This document shows, in pieces, positions 1-7,490 of a stretch of DNA of 10,139 nt. Numbering within the stretch: the stretch's first letter is position 1; every line of letters begins with the position of its first letter. Position numbers and translations under genes: made by a program. Where the stretch lies: the NCBI GenBank assembly GCA_023423015.1, contig JAFAGE010000302.1, positions 1 through 10,139 on the forward strand, read 5' to 3'. This stretch comes from Bacteroidota bacterium. Lineage in GTDB: Bacteria; Bacteroidota; Bacteroidia; Chitinophagales; Chitinophagaceae. Under the pieces are notes generated by a model. That model was not told the DNA's origin and did not search any database. It worked only from the letters and a program-made list of their open reading frames with translations.

Positions 1-1
1 C

Positions 2-1777
2 GCCGGGGTAATGCAGGTGCCATTAGCCATGTTTGTCTGGGACGATGGCTACGGCATTTCAGTTCCGAAGGAAGTGCAAACAACCAAAGGTTCCATCTCA
101 GAAGCCATGCGCGGCCTTCAAAAAAAGGATGGCTCAAATGGAATTCACATCTATCGGGTGAAAGCCTGGGATTATGCCGGAATGTGTGAAGTATTCGAGC
201 AGGCTATAACCCTGATGCGTGAAACCCACACTCCTGCCCTGTTTCATGTGGAAGAAGTAACACAACCACAGGGTCATTCCACTTCGGGTAGCCATGAACG
301 TTATAAAACACCGGAGCGTCTGGAGTGGGAACGTGTTTGGGATGGTAACCGTAAATTCCGCGAATGGATCATAGCGAACGCCCTGGCCAGTGAGGAAGAA
401 CTCAACCACATCGAAGCAAACGCAAAGGAACACATCCGTAAAAGCCGCCAGGCTGCCTGGAATAAATACATCAGCAGCATCCAGTCGCTCGTTACAAGAA
501 CAACCAACCTGTTCGATACGCTTATAGGTTATGGATTGGATACAAACGGAGAAATCAGCAGCGCGAAGAGGGCTTTGTCAACAAACCGCGAACCTTACCG
601 ACGAGATATTCTCAAGGCTCTTAACACCGTGATTCTGAGTAACGGCGATTCACCGCAAATGCAGGAGGTGAAAGATTTTTACAATGAACTGCACCAGCAA
701 ATGCACGATTTGTATTCAAAATTCCTGTACGATGAGTCACCGAAGAGCGCACGCCTTGTGAAAACAACGCAGGCCGAATTCAATGAGGGCTCGCCGGTAT
801 TAAATGGATATGAAATCCTCAACCGGTATTTCGATGAATTATTTGCCAGCAATCCACGAATCGTCGCATTTGGTGAAGACGTTGGCCTCATCGGTGATGT
901 TAACCAGGGATTCGCAGGCTTGCAGAAAAAACACGGAGACCATCGCATATTCGACACAGGTATTCGCGAATTAACCATCGTGGGACAAGGTATCGGATTG
1001 GCAATGCGTGGATTAAAACCCATTGCAGAAATACAGTACCTCGATTATATTTTTTATTGCCTGCAGACGCTTACCGACGATGCTGCCTGTATGCACTGGC
1101 GCACCATCGGCAAACAAAGCTGTCCCTTAATCGTTCGTACGCGTGGTCATCGCCTCGAGGGCATATGGCATAGCGGATCGCCAATGGCAGCCATGCTTCA
1201 TTCTCTTCGTGGTTTTCACATATGCGTTCCGCGAAATATGGTTCAGGCAATCGGACTTTATAACACATTGTTGAAAGGAAACGATCCGGCTATTATGGTT
1301 GAATCGCTTAATGGTTACCGGTTGAAAGAGAAACTTCCTTCGAATATGCTTACCTACACCGTTGCACTCGGTGAACCGGAAATCGTTCGCGAAGGCGAGG
1401 ATATCACCATCGTTTCTTATGGTTCAACACTTCGCATCGTAGAAGAGGCCGCCCAGGTACTTCAATCGCAGAAAGTATCGGTGGAAGTAGTAGATGTACA
1501 AACACTGTTGCCATTCGACGTTAATGAATCTATTCTGGCATCATTAAAGAAAACCAACCGCATTTTGTTTGTAGATGAAGATGTACCCGGCGGCGCCGCA
1601 GGTTATATGTTCAACATCGTGATGGAAAAACAGGGAGGTTATCGCTGGCTCGATACCGCGCCGCGTACCTTAACGGCCAAAGCGCACCGGCCGAGTTATG
1701 GCAGCGATGGCGACTACTTCAGCAAACCCAATGTTGAAGATGTAGTGAATACTGTTTTGGAAATGATGCGCGAGTAG
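2..1777 (+). CDS. Fused alpha/beta E1 of a TPP-dependent 2-oxoacid dehydrogenase, 5' partial
   Basis: E1 decarboxylates a 2-oxoacid using thiamine pyrophosphate and passes the acyl group to lipoyl-E2. The frame is open to the left edge (Ala-Gly-Val precede the Met at 11), so that Met is internal and the N-terminal alpha part with the GDG half of the TPP motif is missing. Numbering from the Met at 11: residues 4-20 match the end of the alpha TPP motif (WDDGYGISVP, D11-D12); about 60-260 finish the alpha part and form a charged, mostly helical linker; about 265-588 form the beta part, with GEDVG (E289, the cofactor-activating Glu), a FDTGIRE-MRGLKPIAEIQ block, RGHR and WHSGSP (H387), then the transketolase C-terminal domain. 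If the missing part is of usual size, the full chain is about 800 residues, like fused E1 proteins annotated in Bacteroidota. Branched-chain 2-oxoacid is the likeliest substrate by similarity, but pyruvate cannot be excluded. It converges on yebC, 3 bp away. Confidence 0.9.
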   Translation, partial: AGVMQVPLAMFVWDDGYGISVPKEVQTTKGSISEAMRGLQKKDGSNGIHIYRVKAWDYAGMCEVFEQAITLMRETHTPALFHVEEVTQPQGHSTSGSHERYKTPERLEWERVWDGNRKFREWIIANALASEEELNHIEANAKEHIRKSRQAAWNKYISSIQSLVTRTTNLFDTLIGYGLDTNGEISSAKRALSTNREPYRRDILKALNTVILSNGDSPQMQEVKDFYNELHQQMHDLYSKFLYDESPKSARLVKTTQAEFNEGSPVLNGYEILNRYFDELFASNPRIVAFGEDVGLIGDVNQGFAGLQKKHGDHRIFDTGIRELTIVGQGIGLAMRGLKPIAEIQYLDYIFYCLQTLTDDAACMHWRTIGKQSCPLIVRTRGHRLEGIWHSGSPMAAMLHSLRGFHICVPRNMVQAIGLYNTLLKGNDPAIMVESLNGYRLKEKLPSNMLTYTVALGEPEIVREGEDITIVSYGSTLRIVEEAAQVLQSQKVSVEVVDVQTLLPFDVNESILASLKKTNRILFVDEDVPGGAAGYMFNIVMEKQGGYRWLDTAPRTLTAKAHRPSYGSDGDYFSKPNVEDVVNTVLEMMRE

Positions 1778-1780
1778 ATA

Positions 1781-2503
1781 TTAGCTCAGGTTATGAAACA
1801 CCTTCTGAACGTCTTCGTCCTGTTCAATTCTATCTACCAGTTTCAGCACATCCTGCGCCTGATCTTCCGGAAGCGCAACAGTTGTTGAAGGAATCCACTC
1901 AACTTCTGCGCTGATTGGTTGAATACCGCGTTCTTCCAATGCTTTTTGCATATTGCCGAAATCGCCGAAGTTGGTACGTAAAACCAAAACGTTTTCTTCG
2001 TTTTCCCCGGTTCCTTCTCCCATTTCTTCTAAACCGAAGTCGATGAGCTCCAGCTCGAGGTCTTCGCTGTTAATTCCTTCCGGCTTCAATTTGAATACAC
2101 CCATTTTGCGAAACTGGAAGCTCACACTTCCACTATTCCCGAGAGAGCCATTCGCCTTATTAAAATAGGAACGGATATTAGCAACTGTCCGGGTAGTATT
2201 GTCTGTAGCCGTTTCTACGAGTATGGCCACCCCGTGTGGTGCATACCCTTCGTAGAGCACCTCTTCGAAGTTGGTCATCTCTTTACCCAGGGCACGCTTG
2301 ATGGCGGCTTCCACCCTGTCTTTAGGCATATTTACGCTCTTCGCGTTCTGCATACAACGCCTGAGCGCGGGGTTTGTATTTGGATCAGGCCCGCCAGCCT
2401 TAACAGCAATGGCAATTTCCTTTCCGATGCGAGTAAACTGCTTCGCCATCCTGTCCCACCTGGCAAACATGGTGGCCTTTCTTACCTCGAATATTCGACC
2501 CAT
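1781..2503 (-). CDS. yebC: YebC/PmpR/TACO1 family protein
   Basis: This 240-residue protein is full length for the YebC family. The family was long annotated as DNA-binding transcriptional regulators; the mitochondrial member TACO1 and some bacterial members have since been linked to translation, including relief of ribosome stalling. Visible family signatures are FTRIGKEI (23-30), KAGGPDP (35-41), N-PALR (44-48), NAKSVNMPKD (53-62), AIKRALG (67-73), YEGYAPHG (84-91), DNTTRTVANIR (101-111) and GSLGNSGSVSF (119-129). An acidic stretch follows at about 157-170. The N-terminus is MGRIFEVRK rather than MAGHSKW, which I recall as the usual Bacteroidota form. The ATG lies 1 bp after the permease stop with no Shine-Dalgarno, so it is probably co-transcribed with, and perhaps translationally coupled to, that gene. 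Whether this copy acts on DNA or ribosomes cannot be read from the sequence. Confidence 0.93.
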   Translation of the reverse strand: MGRIFEVRKATMFARWDRMAKQFTRIGKEIAIAVKAGGPDPNTNPALRRCMQNAKSVNMPKDRVEAAIKRALGKEMTNFEEVLYEGYAPHGVAILVETATDNTTRTVANIRSYFNKANGSLGNSGSVSFQFRKMGVFKLKPEGINSEDLELELIDFGLEEMGEGTGENEENVLVLRTNFGDFGNMQKALEERGIQPISAEVEWIPSTTVALPEDQAQDVLKLVDRIEQDEDVQKVFHNLS

Positions 2504-2504
2504 A

Positions 2505-4154
2505 TCAAGAAACCGACTTGGCTTTTAAAAGTCGCTGCAAATAAACAAGAATATGCAAAAATGAAAAAATCAGTGAGAAATAAAACAGGCCGGTATCGCT
2601 GCTATCCATCGAATGATGGAGAAGTGCAACAATGATCAGCAACGATACAAGCACCAATCCGGAGGCAGCCACTATCCTCGTTGAACGGCTGTGTGTATTG
2701 GCACTATGATCCGATAAGCCGCTGTGGTTCATGCCGTAAAACAGGTACACGTCGAACCCGATGATCATCCACACGATAAGCCGGATCCAGGTGTCGAGCG
2801 GAAGAAATACCATCATAAACAGGCATGTAACTATTCCGAGAATTGGGACTAATGGAACCAGCGGCGTGCGGAAAGCGCGCGGAATTTGCGGTTGTTTTAC
2901 CCGGAGAACCCAAACGCCGATACAAACAAGTATAAATGCGAACAAAGTTCCGATACTGGTCATCTCTCCTACTACGCGAGCCGGCACGAAGGCCGCAAAC
3001 AAACTCACGAAGATCATAAAGAGGAAGTTCGAGCGTGCAGGTGTGCGGAATCGTTGGTGTACACGATGAAACACCGGCGGAAGTAAACCGTCTTTACTCA
3101 TTGAGAAAAACACGCGCGATTGCCCGAGCAACATCACCAGGATTACTGAGGCATAACCCGCAAGAATTGCTACCACGATGGCCCTGTTGAGCCAGGGATA
3201 ATCGGGATGAAGAGCGCCTGATGCGTCTGTAGTTCCCATGTGATCAATTGCAACAGCCACAGGTGCGATGCCATCTTTGCCCTGGAAAGTGGTGAAACTG
3301 GTAACACCTGTCATCACGTGAGCAAATAATATATATAGTAACGTACAGATTGCGAGTGACCCGAGAATGCCTATGGGCATATCCCGTTTGGGGTTCTTTG
3401 CTTCCTGGGCCGCCGTGGAGACGGCATCAAATCCTATATATGCAAAGAACACGATAGCAGCAGCGCGGATAATTCCACTAAAACCAAATTCGCCGAATGT
3501 TCCGGTATTTTCAGGAATGTAGGGAACATAGTTTTCGGTGTTGATGTATTTCCAGCCGAGGAAGATGAATATTAATACAACCGAAACCTTCAGCAACACG
3601 ATTACCGCATTCACTTTCGCACTTTCCTGTGTACCCCGGATAAGCAGAAAGCTCATCAATACAACAATAAAAACAGCGGGCAGGTTGACAATCCCTCCAT
3701 CCCATGGACCCGCGGTTAGCGCCGGCGAGAGGTGGACATCAAAACCCTCAAGAAAGCGGACAAGGTACCGGCTCCAGCTGATTGAAACGGTTGCAGCACC
3801 AACTGCATATTCCAACACGAGATCCCATCCGATAATCCAGGCAATAAATTCACCCATCGTAGCATAGGAATATGTATAAGCACTGCCGGCAACGGGTATC
3901 ATGGAAGCGAATTCTGCATAACACAAGCCGGCGAAAGCGCAACCGAGGGCCGCGACGATGAACGAAATGGTGATTGCAGGACCTGCGTTGTTTGCAGCAG
4001 CTACCCCGGTGATTGAAAATAATCCCGCACCAATAATCGCCCCGATACCAAGTGCAACGAGCGAGCCTGCGCCAAGTGTCTTCTTCAATCCTTTTTCCGT
4101 GTCGGCCGCTTCAGCCATTAAAGAGTTAATTGGCTTTTTCGCAAATAGACTCAT
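2505..4154 (-). CDS. APC-family amino acid permease (cationic amino acid transporter type)
   Basis: This is a 549-residue inner-membrane secondary transporter of the amino acid-polyamine-organocation superfamily, closest in pattern to the bacterial CAT/YfnA group. After a cytoplasmic N-terminus ending GLKKTLG, TM1 carries the broken-helix substrate motif GIGAIIGAGLF (36-46). TM2-TM3 carry AGLCYAEFASMIPVAGSAYTY, a typical CAT block. Near residues 235-275 come FFAYIGFDAVSTAAQEAKNP and KRDMPIGI, the TM6 and following-loop signature. Twelve or more hydrophobic segments are evident. The C-terminus has two further hydrophobic stretches separated from the core by a polar, His/Ser-rich linker (about 480-493), suggesting 14 helices. 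The start at 4154 fits the conserved N-terminus; Met13 is an alternative. The exact substrate is not determinable; amino acid uptake or exchange is the safe call. It is the first gene of a two-gene unit with yebC. Confidence 0.92.
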   Translation of the reverse strand: MSLFAKKPINSLMAEAADTEKGLKKTLGAGSLVALGIGAIIGAGLFSITGVAAANNAGPAITISFIVAALGCAFAGLCYAEFASMIPVAGSAYTYSYATMGEFIAWIIGWDLVLEYAVGAATVSISWSRYLVRFLEGFDVHLSPALTAGPWDGGIVNLPAVFIVVLMSFLLIRGTQESAKVNAVIVLLKVSVVLIFIFLGWKYINTENYVPYIPENTGTFGEFGFSGIIRAAAIVFFAYIGFDAVSTAAQEAKNPKRDMPIGILGSLAICTLLYILFAHVMTGVTSFTTFQGKDGIAPVAVAIDHMGTTDASGALHPDYPWLNRAIVVAILAGYASVILVMLLGQSRVFFSMSKDGLLPPVFHRVHQRFRTPARSNFLFMIFVSLFAAFVPARVVGEMTSIGTLFAFILVCIGVWVLRVKQPQIPRAFRTPLVPLVPILGIVTCLFMMVFLPLDTWIRLIVWMIIGFDVYLFYGMNHSGLSDHSANTHSRSTRIVAASGLVLVSLLIIVALLHHSMDSSDTGLFYFSLIFSFLHILVYLQRLLKAKSVS

Positions 4155-4257
4155 AAGAGATAATATAATAATGCGTTTGGGAAGGAAGCAAATAAAAAAA
4201 TAAGGCGGGAAGATATATATTATATTGCAGAATTATCATTACCGTATTAACCTATAG
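4155..4257. promoter_or_regulatory. Divergent intergenic region between permease and symporter
   Basis: These 103 bases separate two divergently transcribed transporter genes, so they should hold promoters for both directions. The region is strongly AT-rich, with an A tract at 4194-4200 and an alternating A/T run around 4213-4226. I looked for the Bacteroidota pattern (TTTG, about 19 nt, TAnnTTTG) on both strands and found only poor partial matches, such as TTTATTTG on the minus strand without a fitting upstream element. The promoter role is inferred from gene layout, not from a clear motif. Confidence 0.5.
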
Positions 4258-5487
4258 ATGAAAAAAGGCAATAGGCTGACGACCTATATATTGATTGCGT
4301 TGGTGGCAGGAATTATCGTTGGTTTTGTATTAAATAAGAACTTTTCGCAGGATTCTCTACCGGACATTACGGCTCCCTTTTCACTTCTTCCGGATATTTT
4401 TCTCCGACTTGTGAAGATGATCGTTGCACCCCTGGTTTTCTTCACCCTTGTTGTGGGTGTGGCAAAACTGGGCGACCTTACAGCTGTTGGCCGCATTGGT
4501 GGAAAAACATTGTTATGGTTCCTGGCAGCTTCACTTACCAGTCTCATGCTTGGGATGGTGCTCGTCAACCTGTTCAAGCCGGGAATTGAAATGAACCTTC
4601 CGCTTCCGGGAGCAGATGAAGGAATTGACCTTCCGAAAGCCGGCCTCACGTTGCGGGACTTCCTGTACCATGTGTTTCCAACAAGCGTGGTGGAAGCAAT
4701 GGCCAAAAATGAGATACTTCAGATTGTGGTGTTTTCACTTTTTTTTGGAGTGGGGACTGCAGCTATCGGCGAACCGGGAAAACAGATCATCAAAGCGTTC
4801 GACGCCATCGCGCACGTAATATTAAAGGTGACCGGATACGTAATGAATTTCGCGCCTCTGGCTGTTTTTGGCGCGATGGCAGCTATCGTAGCCAAACAGG
4901 GACCGGGTATTCTGAAAACTTATTCAATATTCATATCGGAATTCTATTTCGGTTTGCTTATTCTCTGGTTGATTCTTATAGGGGCAGGATCTGTATTCCT
5001 GAAACGCAGAATTTTCGAACTGGTAAGACGGATTAAGGAACCCGTGCTCCTGGCGTTCAGTACGTCGAGCAGTGAAGCAGCCTTCCCGAAAACCATGCTG
5101 GAACTCGAACGGTTCGGCTGCCGCGATAAGATCGTAAGTTTTGTATTGCCGCTTGGGTATTCATTTAACCTGGATGGAAGCATGATGTACATGACTTTTG
5201 CGTCGTTGTTCATCGCTCAATCATATGGCATACATCTCGATTTTGGTACCCAGCTGAGCATGTTGCTTGTGCTGATGCTTACCAGTAAAGGAATTGCCGG
5301 CGTACCACGGGCATCTCTTGTAGTGATCGCCGGAACATTAGCTACTTTTGACATCCCTGAAGCAGGCCTGGCCCTGTTACTGGGAATTGATCCGCTACTC
5401 GATATGGGCAGAAGCGCTACGAACGTTGTTGGGAACTCCGTAGCTACTGCCGTGGTGAGCAAATGGGAAAATGCCCTCGAAAACTAA
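4258..5487 (+). CDS. Dicarboxylate/amino acid:cation symporter (DAACS, GltP/DctA type)
   Basis: A 409-residue inner-membrane carrier of the glutamate transporter fold, normal length for bacterial members, importing acidic amino acids or C4-dicarboxylates with H+ or Na+. Signatures in order: MIVAPLVFFTLVVGVAKLGD (54-73), TM7 region GYSFNLDGSMMY (300-311), HP1 loop TSSSEAAFP (269-277), HP2 tip SKGIAGVPRAS (343-353) and TM8 LLDMGRSATNVVGN (380-393). By alignment to GltPh, D382 matches the residue that binds the substrate amino group (D394), R385 the side-chain carboxylate arginine (R397) and N389 matches N401. N393 replaces the sodium-site aspartate D405. The retained Asp favours glutamate/aspartate over pure dicarboxylate, while the HP1-TM7 stretch reads like DctA. 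Substrate is therefore inferred only. dedA follows after 20 bp, so it may lead the plus-strand cluster. Confidence 0.93.
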   Translation: MKKGNRLTTYILIALVAGIIVGFVLNKNFSQDSLPDITAPFSLLPDIFLRLVKMIVAPLVFFTLVVGVAKLGDLTAVGRIGGKTLLWFLAASLTSLMLGMVLVNLFKPGIEMNLPLPGADEGIDLPKAGLTLRDFLYHVFPTSVVEAMAKNEILQIVVFSLFFGVGTAAIGEPGKQIIKAFDAIAHVILKVTGYVMNFAPLAVFGAMAAIVAKQGPGILKTYSIFISEFYFGLLILWLILIGAGSVFLKRRIFELVRRIKEPVLLAFSTSSSEAAFPKTMLELERFGCRDKIVSFVLPLGYSFNLDGSMMYMTFASLFIAQSYGIHLDFGTQLSMLLVLMLTSKGIAGVPRASLVVIAGTLATFDIPEAGLALLLGIDPLLDMGRSATNVVGNSVATAVVSKWENALEN

Positions 5488-5507
5488 TTTCAAAAAGTAA
5501 GACGATC

Positions 5508-6203
5508 ATGTTTTTATTAGAAGCATTCAATTGGACACAATTATTACAGCCTCAGTTTTATATTGATAATGGAGGGCTATGGCTTGTACTGTTCATCATT
5601 TTCGCTGAAACCGGCTTATTTGCAGGATTCTTCCTGCCGGGAGATTCACTGTTATTTGTTTCCGGAATTTATAGCAGCGCACTGGCTGCATCTTTTTATG
5701 ATACAGGGAACGACTTTGCCAACCTGATGCTGATCATTGTGCTCACAGCAGTCGCAGGTATTATGGGTAATGCCGTCGGTTTCTGGTTCGGGCGACGGAT
5801 CGGGCCGGCAATGTATACGTGGCGCGATCGCTTCCTCTTCAAACAACGCTACCTGCACCAGGCAAAAGAATTCTACGACAAACATGGTGGCGGCGCCATC
5901 GTATTTGCGCGTTTCCTGCCCGTAGTGCGCACTTTCGCTCCTATCGTTGCAGGAATCGTTTACATGGACCGCAAAAGATTCGCATTCTTTAATATTGTAG
6001 GCTCGTTCGCATGGACCGCATCAATGCTTGCTTCCGGCCATTATCTTCAAAAGTTTTTCGAAACGAGGTATAACTACGATCTGAAGGACCACCTGGAAGT
6101 GATTGTGCTTGGAATTGTGTTTGTGACTACTGCTCCAGTTTTATATAAATTATTTTTTGGCAAGAAAAAAGACCCGGCAGAACCCCTTAACTCCTCAGAA
6201 TAA
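5508..6203 (+). CDS. DedA family (VTT domain) membrane protein
   Basis: A 231-residue polytopic inner-membrane protein. DedA/VTT proteins include undecaprenyl-phosphate translocases that recycle the lipid carrier, and members needed for envelope integrity and proton-motive-force homeostasis. Visible signatures are FAETGLFAGFFLPGDSLLF (32-50) with the conserved acidic residues E34 and D46, GNAVGFWFGRRIG (87-99), and FARFLPVVRTFAPIVAG (133-149) with R135 and R141, the arginine pair needed in characterised members. The membrane helix after 149 and one near 210-225 complete the fold; the tail is Lys-rich and cytoplasmic. I chose the ATG at 5508 because MFLLEAFNWTQ and the following GGLWLVLF fit family N-termini. 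An in-frame ATG at 5463 would add 15 basic residues inside the symporter gene and is less likely. Its stop TAA overlaps the MFS start by one base. Confidence 0.92.
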   Translation: MFLLEAFNWTQLLQPQFYIDNGGLWLVLFIIFAETGLFAGFFLPGDSLLFVSGIYSSALAASFYDTGNDFANLMLIIVLTAVAGIMGNAVGFWFGRRIGPAMYTWRDRFLFKQRYLHQAKEFYDKHGGGAIVFARFLPVVRTFAPIVAGIVYMDRKRFAFFNIVGSFAWTASMLASGHYLQKFFETRYNYDLKDHLEVIVLGIVFVTTAPVLYKLFFGKKKDPAEPLNSSE

Positions 6204-7441
6204 TGATGCAAAAGCAGTACGGAATCTTTTCAGTACCGGTGATTGTGGCGGCGCTTGGATATTTCGTAGACATCTATGACCTGCTACTGTTTACTATCGT
6301 CCGAGAACCCAGTTTACGTGACCTGAATGTACCCGATGCAGGCATGGTTGCAGCCAGTACCAAAATCATAAACTGGCAAATGGTTGGATTACTCATTGGC
6401 GGCCTCATCTGGGGCATCATGGGCGACAAGCGCGGCAGACTAAGTGTGTTATTCGGCTCAATTCTTTTGTATTCGGTGGCTAATTTTTTGACCGGCTATG
6501 TAACAAACATCGATCAGTATGCCTGGGCACGATTTGTTGCAGGCCTCGGCCTTGCAGGTGAACTCGGCGCGGGCATTACGCTTGTAAGCGAATTATTGCC
6601 ACGAAACAGGCGCGGCATAGGTACATCGCTGGTTGCAGGAATCGGTTTGTTTGGTGCCGTATTCGCCTACTTTACTTTTCAGTTTACAGGTGAAGACTGG
6701 CGCCTGTGTTATAAAATCGGTGGCGTATTAGGTATTGCTCTCCTCTTCTTACGCATCAGCGTGTCAGAAAGCGGCATGTTCAAGGAGGCTCGCTCCGATG
6801 AAAAAGTGTCACGCGGAAATGTGCTGATGTTTTTTAACAACAGGGAACGTTTCAGGAAATACATCCTTGCCATACTTATCGGTTTACCTACGTGGTATGT
6901 AATCGGTATCCTGGTAAACTTCAGTAACAGGTTTGCACGCGAACTTTACGGCGAAACGTCCGTAGACAGTGGGCGCGCCATCATGTATGCTTATGTGGGT
7001 ATCGCTTTCGGCGATATCCTCATCGGTCTGGTGAGTCAATATTTCAAGAGCCGGAAGAAAGCACTGTATGTTTTCTACGGTCTCACCATCGTTTCCGGTA
7101 TTTTGTTCTTTAGCCCCTTGAACAGGAATGACGACACGATGTACATCATTTGCACGGCACTCGGATTCAGCACCGGCTTCTGGGCAATTTTTGTCACCAT
7201 TGGCGCTGAGCAATTCGGAACAAATCTGCGCGCCACTGCTGCAACCACCATACCCAACATGGTTCGAGGTGCACTGCCGCTATTAAACATCCTGTTTAAA
7301 GATGTTTTACAGGATAAATTCCATTGGAGTTTTGTAGATAGCGGAATAACCACAGGAATCATCGTAATTTCTATAACCCTTGTTGCTGCATGGTTTACCC
7401 GCGAAACATTTCACAAAGATCTAAACTATGTGGAACGATGA
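6203..7441 (+). CDS. MFS transporter, metabolite:H+ symporter-like
   Basis: A 412-residue inner-membrane carrier of the major facilitator superfamily with about 12 hydrophobic segments. TM1 carries two acidic residues in GYFVDIYDLLLF (D23, D26), resembling the IEWYDFFLY block of the metabolite:H+ symporter group (ProP, KgtP). Loop 2-3 has the motif GIMGDKRGR (71-79), and TM4-5 has AGLGLAGELGAGITLVSE followed by LLPRNRRG, again like that group. Near the C-terminus, GAEQFGTNLRATAATT and PNMVRG form a conserved TM10-11 block. The start is the ATG of TAATG, overlapping the dedA stop by one base, which suggests translational coupling; the adjacent Met2 is an equal alternative. Substrate is unknown: organic acid, osmolyte or sugar phosphate are all possible and the sequence does not choose. 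Confidence 0.88.
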   Translation: MMQKQYGIFSVPVIVAALGYFVDIYDLLLFTIVREPSLRDLNVPDAGMVAASTKIINWQMVGLLIGGLIWGIMGDKRGRLSVLFGSILLYSVANFLTGYVTNIDQYAWARFVAGLGLAGELGAGITLVSELLPRNRRGIGTSLVAGIGLFGAVFAYFTFQFTGEDWRLCYKIGGVLGIALLFLRISVSESGMFKEARSDEKVSRGNVLMFFNNRERFRKYILAILIGLPTWYVIGILVNFSNRFARELYGETSVDSGRAIMYAYVGIAFGDILIGLVSQYFKSRKKALYVFYGLTIVSGILFFSPLNRNDDTMYIICTALGFSTGFWAIFVTIGAEQFGTNLRATAATTIPNMVRGALPLLNILFKDVLQDKFHWSFVDSGITTGIIVISITLVAAWFTRETFHKDLNYVER

Positions 7442-7490
7442 CGTTTAACAATTCCTGCAACATCCATCACCAACTACTCATGTTGCTGTT

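Noticed and set aside
2504..2560. Possible yebC promoter inside the permease 3' end (TTTATTTG on the minus strand)
   Set aside because: The -7-like box has a mismatch at a key position and no convincing TTTG lies about 19 nt upstream.
2605..2620. 6-bp perfect stem with 4-base loop (TCCATC, GAAT, GATGGA)
   Set aside because: It lies inside the permease coding region, is short, has no T-run and is readily explained by chance.
5463..5507. An in-frame upstream ATG that would extend DedA by 15 residues into the symporter gene
   Set aside because: The extra residues are basic and do not resemble DedA N-termini, while the Met at 5508 begins the expected hydrophobic family start.
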